64,000 nt of DNA from the NCBI RefSeq assembly GCF_014596475.1, contig NZ_MECJ01000028.1:248001-312000 (forward strand), given 5' to 3'. Shown here one piece after another: positions 15,992 through 23,992 of the stretch (position 1 is the stretch's first letter; every line of letters starts with the position of its first letter). This stretch comes from Streptomyces sp. CBMA152 (GTDB taxonomy: Bacteria > Actinomycetota > Actinomycetes > Streptomycetales > Streptomycetaceae). The notes under the pieces were generated by a model. The model did not search any database and was not told where the DNA came from. It worked only from the letters and a program-made list of their open reading frames with translations. The position numbers were made by a program, and so were the translations under genes.

Positions 15992-16419
15992 GGCGCTGCC
16001 TCCTGAAGGCTGCTCGGCGCGGCTTCACGGCATGCCTCGCGACAGGCGTCTCGGCATGGCGCCTCGGCATGCGGAAGCCGCACCTGAGAGGTGCGTACGG
16101 TGCACGGAGCGGTGCGTACGGCCGGGGTGCAGGCGGGGAACGTAACTCCGGGCGGGCGGGAACGGTAGGGCGTGTTCCTCTTCGGCGGGCCCCGCTGGCC
16201 GACAACCGCCCGTACCGGACAGGAGTGGTACATCTCACCCGGCGCGGCCCCCGGCGACGCAATCCAAGCCGGGGCCCGGCCGCGGCCCGGCGTTCCCACG
16301 GTTCACCGGGTGCCGCCGCATTCCGATGGAAGCCCGGCGTCCGCTCGTACCGCCCCCGGCGGGCGTACCGGCGTACAAACACCGCGCGTGGCCCGAAACG
16401 CGCCCGTAAGGTTTCCGAC
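15992..16419. other. Intergenic region with short direct repeats
   Basis: No gene is supported. GGTGCGTACGG occurs at 16090-16100 and again at 16111-16121, exactly 21 bases apart, about two helical turns. GGCATG is repeated three times between about 16027 and 16072. The 428-base gap serves divergent genes at 15991 and 16420 and may hold operator sites. Confidence 0.4.
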
Positions 16420-17631
16420 ATGCAGGTGATCCAGTCGACGAAGCTCGCCAATGTCTGTTACGAGATCCGGGGCCCGGTTCTCGAAGAAGCCATGCGGCTG
16501 GAGGCGGCAGGACACCGCATCCTCAAGCTCAACACCGGCAACCCCGCCGCGTTCGGCTTCGAGTGCCCGCCGGAGATCCTGGAGGACATGCTCCGCAACC
16601 TCTCCGGGGCGCACGGCTACGGCGACGCCAAGGGCCTGCTGTCGGCCCGGCGCGCGGTGATGCAGCACTACCAGACCAAGGGCATCGACCTCGACGTCGA
16701 GGACATCTACCTCGGCAACGGCGTCTCCGAGCTGATCCAGATGTCGATGCAGGCACTGCTCGACGACGGCGACGAGGTGCTGGTCCCGGCGCCGGACTAC
16801 CCGCTGTGGACCGCCTCGGTCTCGCTGGCCGGCGGCACGGCCGTGCACTACCGCTGCGACGAGCAGGCCGACTGGATGCCGGACCTCGCCGACATCGAGC
16901 GGAAGATCACCGACCGCACCAAGGCGCTCGTGATCATCAACCCGAACAACCCGACGGGTGCGGTGTACGACGAGGAGATGCTGCGCGGTCTCACCGAGAT
17001 CGCCCGCCGCCACAACCTGATCGTCTGCTCGGACGAGATCTACGACCGCATCCTCTACGACGGCGCCACGCACACGCCGACGGCGGTCGTCGCCCCGGAC
17101 CTGATGGTGCTGACCTTCAACGGGCTCTCCAAGAACTACCGGGTGGCCGGATTCCGCTCCGGCTGGCTCGCGGTCTGCGGCCCCAAGCAGCACGCGTCCT
17201 CGTACATCGAGGGCCTGACGATCCTCGCCAACATGCGACTGTGCGCCAACATGCCGTCGCAGCACGCGGTGGCGACGGCGCTGGGGGGACGGCAGTCGAT
17301 CGAGGACCTGGTGCTGCCGGGCGGGCGGCTGCTTGAGCAGCGGGACACGGCGTACGAGCTGCTTACGCAGATCCCCGGCGTGACCTGCGTGAAGCCGAAG
17401 GGCGCGCTGTATCTGTTCCCGCGCCTGGACCCCTCGGTCTACAAGGTGAAGGACGACCGGCAGATGGTCCTGGATCTGCTCCGGGCCGAGAAGATCATGG
17501 TGGTGCACGGGACGGGCTTCAACTGGCCCGAGCCGGACCACTTCCGGATCGTGACGCTGCCGGCGGCGAAGGATCTGGCGCAGGCGGTCACGCGGATCGG
17601 GGCGTTTCTGGACGGCTACAGCCAGACGTAG
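16420..17631 (+). CDS. Class I/II PLP-dependent aminotransferase (alanine transaminase-like)
   Basis: A 403-residue fold-type I aminotransferase. Visible motifs are LNTGNPAAFGF at the N-terminus, NPNNPTGAVYDEEML (about residues 172-186), SDEIYDRILY and the PLP-lysine segment FNGLSKNYRVAGFRSGW (lysine near residue 240). The length equals that of AlaA/AlaT-type alanine-pyruvate aminotransferases. The ATG at 16420 follows a weak AAGG; the long upstream extension of the frame lacks protein character. Monocistronic. Substrate specificity inferred from family only. Confidence 0.9.
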   Translation: MQVIQSTKLANVCYEIRGPVLEEAMRLEAAGHRILKLNTGNPAAFGFECPPEILEDMLRNLSGAHGYGDAKGLLSARRAVMQHYQTKGIDLDVEDIYLGNGVSELIQMSMQALLDDGDEVLVPAPDYPLWTASVSLAGGTAVHYRCDEQADWMPDLADIERKITDRTKALVIINPNNPTGAVYDEEMLRGLTEIARRHNLIVCSDEIYDRILYDGATHTPTAVVAPDLMVLTFNGLSKNYRVAGFRSGWLAVCGPKQHASSYIEGLTILANMRLCANMPSQHAVATALGGRQSIEDLVLPGGRLLEQRDTAYELLTQIPGVTCVKPKGALYLFPRLDPSVYKVKDDRQMVLDLLRAEKIMVVHGTGFNWPEPDHFRIVTLPAAKDLAQAVTRIGAFLDGYSQT

Positions 17632-17670
17632 GGCGCGTCTTCCGGCCGCGCGTTCTGGTCTCCGCTCAAC

Positions 17671-17694
17671 TTTAGACAGAATCTAAGCTAGGAT
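17671..17694 (+). promoter_or_regulatory. Fur/PerR-like palindrome overlapping -10
   Basis: TTAGACA-G-AATCTAA is a 7-1-7 inverted repeat with two mismatches, the spacing typical of Fur-family boxes. A TAGGAT -10 element follows at 17689-17694, with the next gene starting 30 bases further on. The overlap suggests repression of that gene. Family of the regulator is inferred from spacing only. Confidence 0.45.
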
Positions 17695-17723
17695 GGTCTC
17701 CTGCAACAGAAGGAGGCCATCTC

Positions 17724-18101
17724 ATGTACGAGCCGATCCGGACCAAGTCGGTGCACAGCACGATGGCCGCCACTGTTGCGGGCGTTCCGTCCCGCTCCCG
17801 CGAGGAGGAGCTCGACATCCAGCTGGCGGGTCATCTCGCGGCGCTGCTGGCTGTGACGGACGAGCTGGGGTTGAGCGAGGCCGGGGATGCGATAGCCGCG
17901 CAGGTTGCTCGGCTGCGGGGTGGCATGCCGCCGGTGCGGCATGCGGGGCTGAGCCGGCTCAGTGTGGCTGCGCTGCACGCGCGTGCGCATGCGCTGGCGG
18001 GGCGGGCCCTGGTGGTCGCGGCCTCGCGTGCCGACACTTCTGCGGCGATCCTGGCCGCGTCCCGGATGGATGCCCACTCCGCGGCGGCTGCCGCCTCCTG
18101 A
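17724..18101 (+). CDS. Conserved small Streptomyces protein of unknown function
   Basis: A 125-residue, largely helical protein. The central region (ELDIQLAGHLAALLAVTDEL, about residues 29-48) looks amphipathic and the C-terminal third is Ala-rich. There is no signal peptide and no membrane segment. AGAAGGAGG precedes the ATG with good spacing. It is a single gene between a Fur-like palindrome and a strong hairpin, so it is independently regulated. I recognise the opening as a type widespread in Streptomyces but know no function. Confidence 0.8.
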   Translation: MYEPIRTKSVHSTMAATVAGVPSRSREEELDIQLAGHLAALLAVTDELGLSEAGDAIAAQVARLRGGMPPVRHAGLSRLSVAALHARAHALAGRALVVAASRADTSAAILAASRMDAHSAAAAAS

Positions 18102-18106
18102 ACGGC

Positions 18107-18141
18107 CCCGGTCCGCGAACCGCGGAGGCCCGCGGACCGGG
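18107..18141 (+). terminator. 11-bp perfect stem after small protein gene
   Basis: CCCGGTCCGCG and CGCGGACCGGG pair perfectly around a 13-base loop, beginning 5 bases after the stop codon. A T-containing stretch follows. Confidence 0.7.
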
Positions 18142-18244
18142 AGCCATCCTTTCTGTCGCCTTCGGCGTCAGGCTGCATGCGTCACGATGACGGGCGATGT
18201 TGCGTTGTCGGGTACGGGCCGTGCTGGGTTGCTCGCGCATTGGC

Positions 18245-18444
18245 ACCCCACCCCGCCCCTTCCCGAAAGCCTCCGGCGGGTGTCGGTCGTCTGCGGATCG
18301 TGCTGGGTTGCTCGCGCAGTTCCCCGCGCCCCCAGGAGGGCCCGAAGGGCCCATCAAGGGGCGCGGGGAACTGCGCGACCAGCCCCCACCGGCCCGCAGG
18401 CGAACAGGTCCCTCGGAGAGTTTCGGGGAGGGGTGGGGTGGGGG
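18245..18444. repeat. Long copy of the dispersed repeat
   Basis: The most complete copy in the window. It has an outer flank CCCCACCCCGCCCCTTCCCG (near 18248), the left arm GCGCAGTTCCCCGCGCCCCC (18314-18333), GGGCCC-type centre, right arm AGGGGCGCGGGGAACTGCGC (18357-18376), then ACCAGCCCCCACCGGCCCGC and the inverse of the outer flank near 18431. It lies between converging genes, touching the kinase stop codon. No gene is supported in this 340-base gap. Confidence 0.85.
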
Positions 18445-19587
18445 CTACAGCACCGACCCCAGGATCACCACCAGCACCACTAGCAGCACCAGCCCGACCA
18501 GCAGCGCGTCCCTCCACGAAGTGGGCGGCGCAGGCACCGCAACCGGGCCCAGGTTGAACACGTCATGGCCCGTCGCCGCCGCCCGGGCGCACCACGGGCA
18601 CCCCGACAAGTGCGACCCGTACGAGTGCATCGGCCGCACAGAGCACACCCGTACACGTGACCGCTCACGATCCAGCGCCCGGAGCCAGTCCTCGGCCGTG
18701 GGGCGGGCCCCGGGGTTGTGCACCCCGGACCCGAACGCCGCCCGCGCCAACCCCAACAGCTCCGGCGGGAGCACCGACGGGTCGACCGTCCCGCGCGGCA
18801 CCACCACGACCTCCGGCGACACCACGTACGAAATGCTCGCCGCGATGTTGTCCTGCACCGTCGACTCCGAGACGGATTCGTGGGGCACGCCTCCGAAGGG
18901 GTGGTTGCCTGCTGTCAGGAGCTGGTACACCAGCACCGCCAGCGCGAAGTCGTCGCTCTCCCTCGTCGCCGGACCCCCCGCCTGCCTCTCCGGCGCCGAG
19001 TAGTCCGTCGTATGCATCAGGCACGGGAACAGCTCCCCCGTCACCGGGTCCGTGAACGCGATCGAGTCGCAGTCCAGGAACGTGACGAAGCCGTTCGCGT
19101 CGACCACCACGTTGCTGCTGGAGAAGTCGCCGATCACCAGGTTCTCGTGATGCATCCGGGCCGTCATGAAGGCGAGGTTCCAGCTCACGCCGAGCAGGAA
19201 CCGCCAGTCCGCCCGGTCGTGGAACAGCCGCACGCGCTGCGCCCGCGTGAACAGGCCGACCAGCTGGACGTGTTCGGGCTCGCCGAACCGTTGCATCGCG
19301 TAGCCCAGGAACTCCCCGCCGGGTGAGCGCGCGGGCGCGGTCGGCCAGGCCAGCTCCGGGCGCTGGGAGCGGTCCGTGGGGCGGCCGCCCAAAGGGGCCA
19401 TCGTCAGCATCCGGTTCAGGCGTCGCTCCTGCTCCGGGCCCGGCCGGTCGCGGTACAGCTTGACCACGATCCCGTCGTGGCCCTCGACCGTGTAAACCGC
19501 CGCCTGGCCGCCGCCCTTGAGGGGAGTCGGCGCCAGGACCACCGCCGTACCGCCGAGCATCACGGTCCGCCCGCCCGGGTCCGTCAT
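18445..19587 (-). CDS. TerY-associated atypical protein kinase, tail-anchored
   Basis: A 380-residue kinase-like protein and the last gene of the operon. The glycine loop GGQAAVY and the lysine in GIVVKLYRDR are present. The catalytic loop reads VIGDFSSSNVVVD instead of HRDLKPEN and the metal motif is LDCDS, the pattern typical of kinases that accompany TerY-type VWA proteins. A cysteine cluster follows (HLSGCPWCARA, about residue 335). The last residues, about 361-379, form a single hydrophobic helix, so the protein is probably tail-anchored in the membrane. The ATG overlaps the stop of the phosphatase gene (ATGA). Confidence 0.88.
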   Translation of the reverse strand: MTDPGGRTVMLGGTAVVLAPTPLKGGGQAAVYTVEGHDGIVVKLYRDRPGPEQERRLNRMLTMAPLGGRPTDRSQRPELAWPTAPARSPGGEFLGYAMQRFGEPEHVQLVGLFTRAQRVRLFHDRADWRFLLGVSWNLAFMTARMHHENLVIGDFSSSNVVVDANGFVTFLDCDSIAFTDPVTGELFPCLMHTTDYSAPERQAGGPATRESDDFALAVLVYQLLTAGNHPFGGVPHESVSESTVQDNIAASISYVVSPEVVVVPRGTVDPSVLPPELLGLARAAFGSGVHNPGARPTAEDWLRALDRERSRVRVCSVRPMHSYGSHLSGCPWCARAAATGHDVFNLGPVAVPAPPTSWRDALLVGLVLLVVLVVILGSVL

Positions 19588-20384
19588 ACCGCGCCCCCTA
19601 CCCGTACCGCCCGCAGCAGCGTCTTGTCGTCGCCGTTGAGTGCCGTCAGCCGGTCGGACCTGAGCAGCGCGGCCAGCTTCTCGTCCTCGGCCGCGACCGT
19701 CCCCGCGTCCAGCGAGCGCAACACCGCTGCGGCGAAGGACTCGTTGGCCGACTGCGGGACCCCGCCCGACCAGGACAGGGCCGCCTGGGCGAGGCCGTCC
19801 GTGGAGAGCAGGACCGCGTCGACGCCCTCGTCGCGTACACAGTCCGTACGCATCCGACGGGCCGCGTCCGGTGAGGTGAGGAAGACCGTCTCGTTGCTGT
19901 ACTCGCTCACCGCGTCGGGCTGCGGGAGAAGATGGAACTGGCGCTCGCCGTCCTCGGTCCCGGCCCGCAGCACCACGAAACCGTCCCCCACGCTGCAGTG
20001 CCCCAGCCAGCCGGGCGCGAGCACCACCACGGTGAGCGTCGTCGCGAAGTCCGCCGAACCGCCGCCGCCCGAACCGCTCGTACTGTCCGCGAAGTCGTCC
20101 GCCACCCGGAGAAACGCCTGGCGCAGCACCCGGTTCACGAACGGGCCGTCGCCCTCCGACGCGGGCAACCGGCCGAAGTGCTCCACCGCCAGGTCGACCG
20201 CGAGCCGCGAGCCCTCGTCCGAGCGCGGCCTGCTGCCCGCGCCGTCGGCGACCGCGAGCACCGTCACAGAGCCGTTCGTGGCGCAGCTCCAGGCGTCCTG
20301 GCAGGGCACGTTGTCGCGGCGGTGCCGGTAGCCCTCCACGCTGAGGCCGTGCACCCGCCAACTCCCGTTCGTCCGGGCGGCCAT
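19584..20384 (-). CDS. PP2C family protein phosphatase
   Basis: A 266-residue metal-dependent phosphatase. The N-terminal RRDNVPCQDAW and VLAVADGAGSRPRSDEGS (about residues 41-58) supply the aspartate metal ligands. STDGLAQA and DDKTLL near the C-terminus supply the others. It should reverse phosphorylation by the partner kinase. It starts 6 bases after the VWA gene and overlaps the kinase gene, forming the TerY-P triad known from tellurium-resistance and stress-response loci. No transmembrane segment. Confidence 0.9.
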   Translation of the reverse strand: MAARTNGSWRVHGLSVEGYRHRRDNVPCQDAWSCATNGSVTVLAVADGAGSRPRSDEGSRLAVDLAVEHFGRLPASEGDGPFVNRVLRQAFLRVADDFADSTSGSGGGGSADFATTLTVVVLAPGWLGHCSVGDGFVVLRAGTEDGERQFHLLPQPDAVSEYSNETVFLTSPDAARRMRTDCVRDEGVDAVLLSTDGLAQAALSWSGGVPQSANESFAAAVLRSLDAGTVAAEDEKLAALLRSDRLTALNGDDKTLLRAVRVGGAV

Positions 20385-20390
20385 GGGCGC

Positions 20391-21155
20391 TCAGGCCTCC
20401 CAGGCCGGGCGCTGCGTCTTGAACTGGCTGAAGATCTTCTCGAAGACCTCGTCGCCCGCGCCCTTCTGCTCGGCGCCCGCGCTCGCCGACATCATCTGGA
20501 GCAGCTGGCGGAACGGGAAACCTTGCAGGCGCGCGTTGAACTTCGGTGCGAATGCTTGGAGTACCTGCTCCGCCATGTCCGTCAGGCCGCCCACCCCGAT
20601 CGCGTACAGCCGGAAGCGCCGCGCCGCCTGCTCCTCGGCGAGCACCGGCACCAACCGCTGCCAGGAATGGGTGAGATGACCCATGCCGTCGGTCGGCAGA
20701 CCGTCGGTGACCAGGCAGATCTGCGGGCGGTAGTACTGGAGCCCCTGCGAGCGCAGCTCGGTCTTGCGCGCGGCCACCACCTGCATCGCGAGCTCCAGCG
20801 CCTCCGTCATCAGCGTCACCCCGGAAGCGGCCAGGCGCGGCGCCTCGAACTGGTGGGCCGCCACGAACGGGCCGACGGGCGCGCCCGGTTCGAGCGGCCG
20901 CGCCCCGCGCCACGCGGTCACGCCCCGCCCGCCGAACGTGATCACGGCGACCTCGACGCTGTAGCTGAGGCTGACGTCGTCGTGGAGCTCGCGGGTCCAT
21001 TCGCTCAGCGCCTGGTTGAGCGCGTCTATGGGCGGGCCGGTCATCGAGCTGGAGGTGTCGAGGCAGAGCACCAGCGGCAGCCGTTGGGCGTTGTTCTCGA
21101 ACTCGATGTCGGCGTACTCCGCCGGAAGCGTCCTGGGTGGCTGCTGCCTGCGCAT
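20391..21155 (-). CDS. TerY-like VWA domain protein
   Basis: A 254-residue von Willebrand A protein. The MIDAS motif is LVLCLDTSSSMTG (about residues 30-42), with the later TxxT-like ASGVTLMTEAL and LVTDGLPTDG supplying further ligands. It probably binds a divalent metal and scaffolds phosphorylation-dependent interactions. GGGGAGA precedes the ATG at 21155; an upstream in-frame ATG lacks such a site. It is followed by the phosphatase and kinase genes, with a membrane protein gene before it. Confidence 0.9.
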   Translation of the reverse strand: MRRQQPPRTLPAEYADIEFENNAQRLPLVLCLDTSSSMTGPPIDALNQALSEWTRELHDDVSLSYSVEVAVITFGGRGVTAWRGARPLEPGAPVGPFVAAHQFEAPRLAASGVTLMTEALELAMQVVAARKTELRSQGLQYYRPQICLVTDGLPTDGMGHLTHSWQRLVPVLAEEQAARRFRLYAIGVGGLTDMAEQVLQAFAPKFNARLQGFPFRQLLQMMSASAGAEQKGAGDEVFEKIFSQFKTQRPAWEA

Positions 21156-21183
21156 CGCGGTCTCTCCCCGTCGGTTCTGTGTC

Positions 21184-22221
21184 TCAACTGCCGTGTGGAG
21201 CATGGTGGTTGGTGATACGTACGGTCTTGTCGTCGGCCCCGTACGCGTAAAGCACTCCGGCGTCCCTGCCTCGCCCCTCCGTCACCTCGACCCGCGCGCC
21301 GGGCCCGGGCGCGGGGGTCTCGGGCTCGGCCCAGACGGCCCGGTAGAGGCAGTCGTCGAGCTCCACGTATCCCTGCGGGTGCAGTTCGGTGCGGACCACC
21401 GCGGTACGGCTGGGGCCGGAGGGGCCGCCCACGTCACGGCCGTGGGTGCGGTGGCGCGTGGCGGGGATCGTGGTGGTCGCCGTGGTCGCCCGATGGGTGG
21501 GCGTCTGCTTCGCGTGCGACCCGGACGAGAGCGTCGCGTACGCCGGTCGCGGGCCCCGGGAGCGGCGTACGACGATCACGAACGCCGCCAGGAGGACGAG
21601 CAGCAGCGCGGCGACCCCGAGCGCGGGCAGCAGCAGCGAGGAGCCGCCGTCCGCCGTGCCCACGCTGTCGGTGTTCTTGTCGAGCGGGGCGGCCAGGCCC
21701 GCGTCGATGAGGTCCTGACCGGTCAGCGCCTTGCCCTTGCGGCCGGTGGCGTCGACGAGCTTGCACACCGTCCCCGGGCAGGCCCCGGCGTTCTTGAGCT
21801 CGGTCACGGTCTCGGCGTCGAGCCGGGTGATCTCGGCGTCCGGGGCGACGAGCCGGTCACCGGCGAGGACCAGCAGCAGCGTGCCGCCCTGCCCGGTGGC
21901 ATGCCCGGCGGGGACGAGGACGACCAGCGGACCCTGGGCGAACACGGACTTGCGCTGGGAGATCTTCCAGTCGTCCCGCTTGCCGTCGAGCGCGAGCGGG
22001 GTGTGGAGGGTGACGATCACGGCGTCCTGGGTGCCGACCCGGTCGGCCCAGCAGGCGAGCCGCTTGGCCAGGTCCCCCGAGCAGCCGTCCTTGGCGGCGG
22101 CCGAGGTCGCCGGGACCAGCAGCAGCGCCAGCAGCGCGAGGGCGAGCAGCCCGACCCGCCCGGCGAGGCCGACCGAACCGGTCACAAGACGTCTCGACCG
22201 GATCCACCGGAGAAACCCCAT
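21184..22221 (-). CDS. Membrane-anchored extracytoplasmic protein of the TerY-P operon
   Basis: A 345-residue protein with an N-terminal signal peptide (RRLVTGSVG then LLALALLALLLVPATSAAA). The extracytoplasmic domain is about 150 residues and contains paired cysteines, and a transmembrane helix lies near residues 195-217, followed by RRSRG and a cytoplasmic tail of about 125 residues. No named domain is recognised. The topology would let an external signal reach the cytoplasmic kinases and phosphatase of the operon. GGAGG precedes the ATG at 22221, and it lies 28 bases before the VWA gene. Confidence 0.8.
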   Translation of the reverse strand: MGFLRWIRSRRLVTGSVGLAGRVGLLALALLALLLVPATSAAAKDGCSGDLAKRLACWADRVGTQDAVIVTLHTPLALDGKRDDWKISQRKSVFAQGPLVVLVPAGHATGQGGTLLLVLAGDRLVAPDAEITRLDAETVTELKNAGACPGTVCKLVDATGRKGKALTGQDLIDAGLAAPLDKNTDSVGTADGGSSLLLPALGVAALLLVLLAAFVIVVRRSRGPRPAYATLSSGSHAKQTPTHRATTATTTIPATRHRTHGRDVGGPSGPSRTAVVRTELHPQGYVELDDCLYRAVWAEPETPAPGPGARVEVTEGRGRDAGVLYAYGADDKTVRITNHHAPHGS

Positions 22222-22317
22222 GAGCGAAAAACCTCCCCCGACCCCGGAACGCACATCGCAAATATGGCGCCTGGACGGGGTGTCCGAAAGGGTTTTGGCC
22301 ATTCGCACCAACCCCAC

Positions 22318-22752
22318 CTACAACTGGAACACCTGGTGGCACCGTGTGAACATCTGCCGCGCCTGTTCCACCCAATCACTGGCCAGAGCATCGAATTCCT
22401 GCTGGTTCATCCGACAGGAGAGCGGCAGGGTGCAGACCCCGGCGATACAGGGTCTGGGGCCGCGTACGTCCCACACCGAGAGCATGGGAACCAGTTGTTC
22501 GGTGTTCCACGCGTTCGCCGCGGCGGCGGCCGTCGCCAATTGGTCACCGCGCAGAAAGCGGCCGTCGGTCATAAACGCGACCAGCAGCCTTTTGGTGGTC
22601 ATGAACCGGATGGTGACGGATTTCCCCGCCTCCGAGAGATCGAATGTCAGGGACAGCGAGACGGTGTCCTCATAGCAGTGGAAATGGTGACCGGTCGCCC
22701 ATCGGTGGACCAACGTCCGCCAGCGGAAGCCCAGTTCGGTCCCCTCGCTCAT
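22318..22752 (-). CDS. YbjN-like domain protein
   Basis: A 144-residue cytoplasmic protein. The pattern MTDGRFLRGDQLATAAAAAN followed by WNTEQLVPMLSVWD and a C-terminal aromatic helix resembles YbjN/type III chaperone-like folds, which occur in TerY-P loci. The assignment is moderate. The start at 22752 is preceded by GAGGGGG and leaves a 13-base gap after the kinase stop; a longer start at 22779 would overlap the kinase gene. Probable adaptor in the phospho-signalling operon. Confidence 0.7.
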   Translation of the reverse strand: MSEGTELGFRWRTLVHRWATGHHFHCYEDTVSLSLTFDLSEAGKSVTIRFMTTKRLLVAFMTDGRFLRGDQLATAAAAANAWNTEQLVPMLSVWDVRGPRPCIAGVCTLPLSCRMNQQEFDALASDWVEQARQMFTRCHQVFQL

Positions 22753-22765
22753 CACCGGCGCCCCC

Positions 22766-23737
22766 TCAGCGTGCGGCACGTCCCACCGCCTCGATCACCA
22801 TGGCATCGTCGAGCCCCGCGTCGAGCAGCGTCTGCGCGTGCAGCAGCAGACAGGACGGTACGGAGACGCCGGTGGCCGCCACGCGGGGGGCCTGCATCTC
22901 CCTGGTGCGCACCCGGATGCGCCGGGCGACCGTGGGCGGCGGCCAGGTCAGCGCCTGCGCGGTCGCCGCGTCCGGGCCGAGCAGTGCCGCGAGGAGGTCG
23001 TCGAGCCCGGGACGGTCCTCGGGCCGCTTGGCCAGACACCGCCCGACCAGCTCCCTCAACTCCCCCGGTACGTCGTCGAGTTCGGGCTCGCCGTGCACCA
23101 CCCGGTAGCTGACCCCGGCGCCGTGCCCGTGCGGGGGATGCCCGGCGACCGCGTACACCAGGGTCCCGCCCAGCGAGAACACGTCGCTCGGCGGCCCGAC
23201 CCGCTTGCCGGTCAGCTGCTCGGGCGACATGTACGGCGGCGTCCCCAGCACGGTCCCGGCCCGGGTGAGGCCGGGCGCGTCGGCCACCAGCGAGATGCCG
23301 AAGTCGATGACGCGCGGCCCGTCGGCGGCGAGCAGGACGTTCGACGGCTTGAGGTCGCGATGCACGACCCCGGCCGCGTGGATGGCCTGCAACGCCTCGA
23401 CCAGACCGGCCCCGAGCCTGCGCGTCTGCCCTTCGGTGAGCGTGCCGTCCGTCGTGATCGCCTCCGACAGGGCCGGGCCGGGTACGTACGCCGTTGCCAG
23501 CCACGGCAGTTCGGCCTCCGGGTCGGCGTCGACGACCGCCGCCGTGAACGCCCCGCCGACCAGCCGCGCGGCCGCGACCTCGCGGGCGAAGCGGCGGCGG
23601 AACTCGGGGTCGGCGGCGTGTTCGGGGCGTACGACCTTGACCGCCAGAGCCCGGCCCGCGGGCGAGCGGCCCAGATAGACCCACCCCATCCCGCCGGAGC
23701 CGAGCCGCCCGACGATGCGGTACGGCCCCACCCGCAT
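22766..23737 (-). CDS. Hanks-type serine/threonine protein kinase
   Basis: A 323-residue soluble kinase and the first gene of the operon. The canonical motifs are GRLGSGGMGWVYLG (glycine loop, about residues 10-23), AVKVV, HRDLKPSNVLL (about 130-140), DFGISL and GTPPYMSPEQL. After the kinase domain there is only a short tail, with no transmembrane or PASTA domain. The ATG at 23737 starts right before the kinase fold; a GTG 48 bases upstream is possible but has no better ribosome binding site. It is a second, conventional kinase beside the atypical one at 18445. Confidence 0.9.
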   Translation of the reverse strand: MRVGPYRIVGRLGSGGMGWVYLGRSPAGRALAVKVVRPEHAADPEFRRRFAREVAAARLVGGAFTAAVVDADPEAELPWLATAYVPGPALSEAITTDGTLTEGQTRRLGAGLVEALQAIHAAGVVHRDLKPSNVLLAADGPRVIDFGISLVADAPGLTRAGTVLGTPPYMSPEQLTGKRVGPPSDVFSLGGTLVYAVAGHPPHGHGAGVSYRVVHGEPELDDVPGELRELVGRCLAKRPEDRPGLDDLLAALLGPDAATAQALTWPPPTVARRIRVRTREMQAPRVAATGVSVPSCLLLHAQTLLDAGLDDAMVIEAVGRAAR

Positions 23738-23872
23738 CGGATCGCTGACCGGTGTGCGCAACCCCGCCACCTCGCTCGGCACTCGGTTCGACCGTGCTCG
23801 TCCAGGGTCCGAGTGTCCCGCTAACGCCCGTGCGTGGCTGCCGGGATGACGAAAAAACGCCCCCGAAAACAT

Positions 23873-23910
23873 GCCGGCCCCGGAGCCGTGAGGGGGCTCC
23901 GGGGTCCGGC
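23873..23910 (-). terminator. Rho-independent terminator of pckG
   Basis: GCCGG-CCCCGGAGCC-type arms pair over 15 bp with one bulged base and a 7-base loop. Read on the minus strand it is followed by TTTTCGGGGGCGTTTTTT, giving two U-tracts. It lies about 80 bases after the PEP carboxykinase stop. Confidence 0.8.
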
Positions 23911-23992
23911 GTTCACGCGACGGGGCAATTCGTGACCCCACAGGTCAGGGCGGATGTCGGGTTGCACCGCCGCGCGAATCTGCGGGTGGGAC

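Noticed and set aside
15988..16299. Possible small minus-strand gene upstream of the alkylsulfatase-like gene
   Set aside because: Pro/Arg-rich composition, no ribosome binding site, and it overlaps the promoter repeats.
18177..18557. Small frames within the repeat region at 18.2-18.5 kb
   Set aside because: They are translations of the dispersed repeat and have no independent coding signal.
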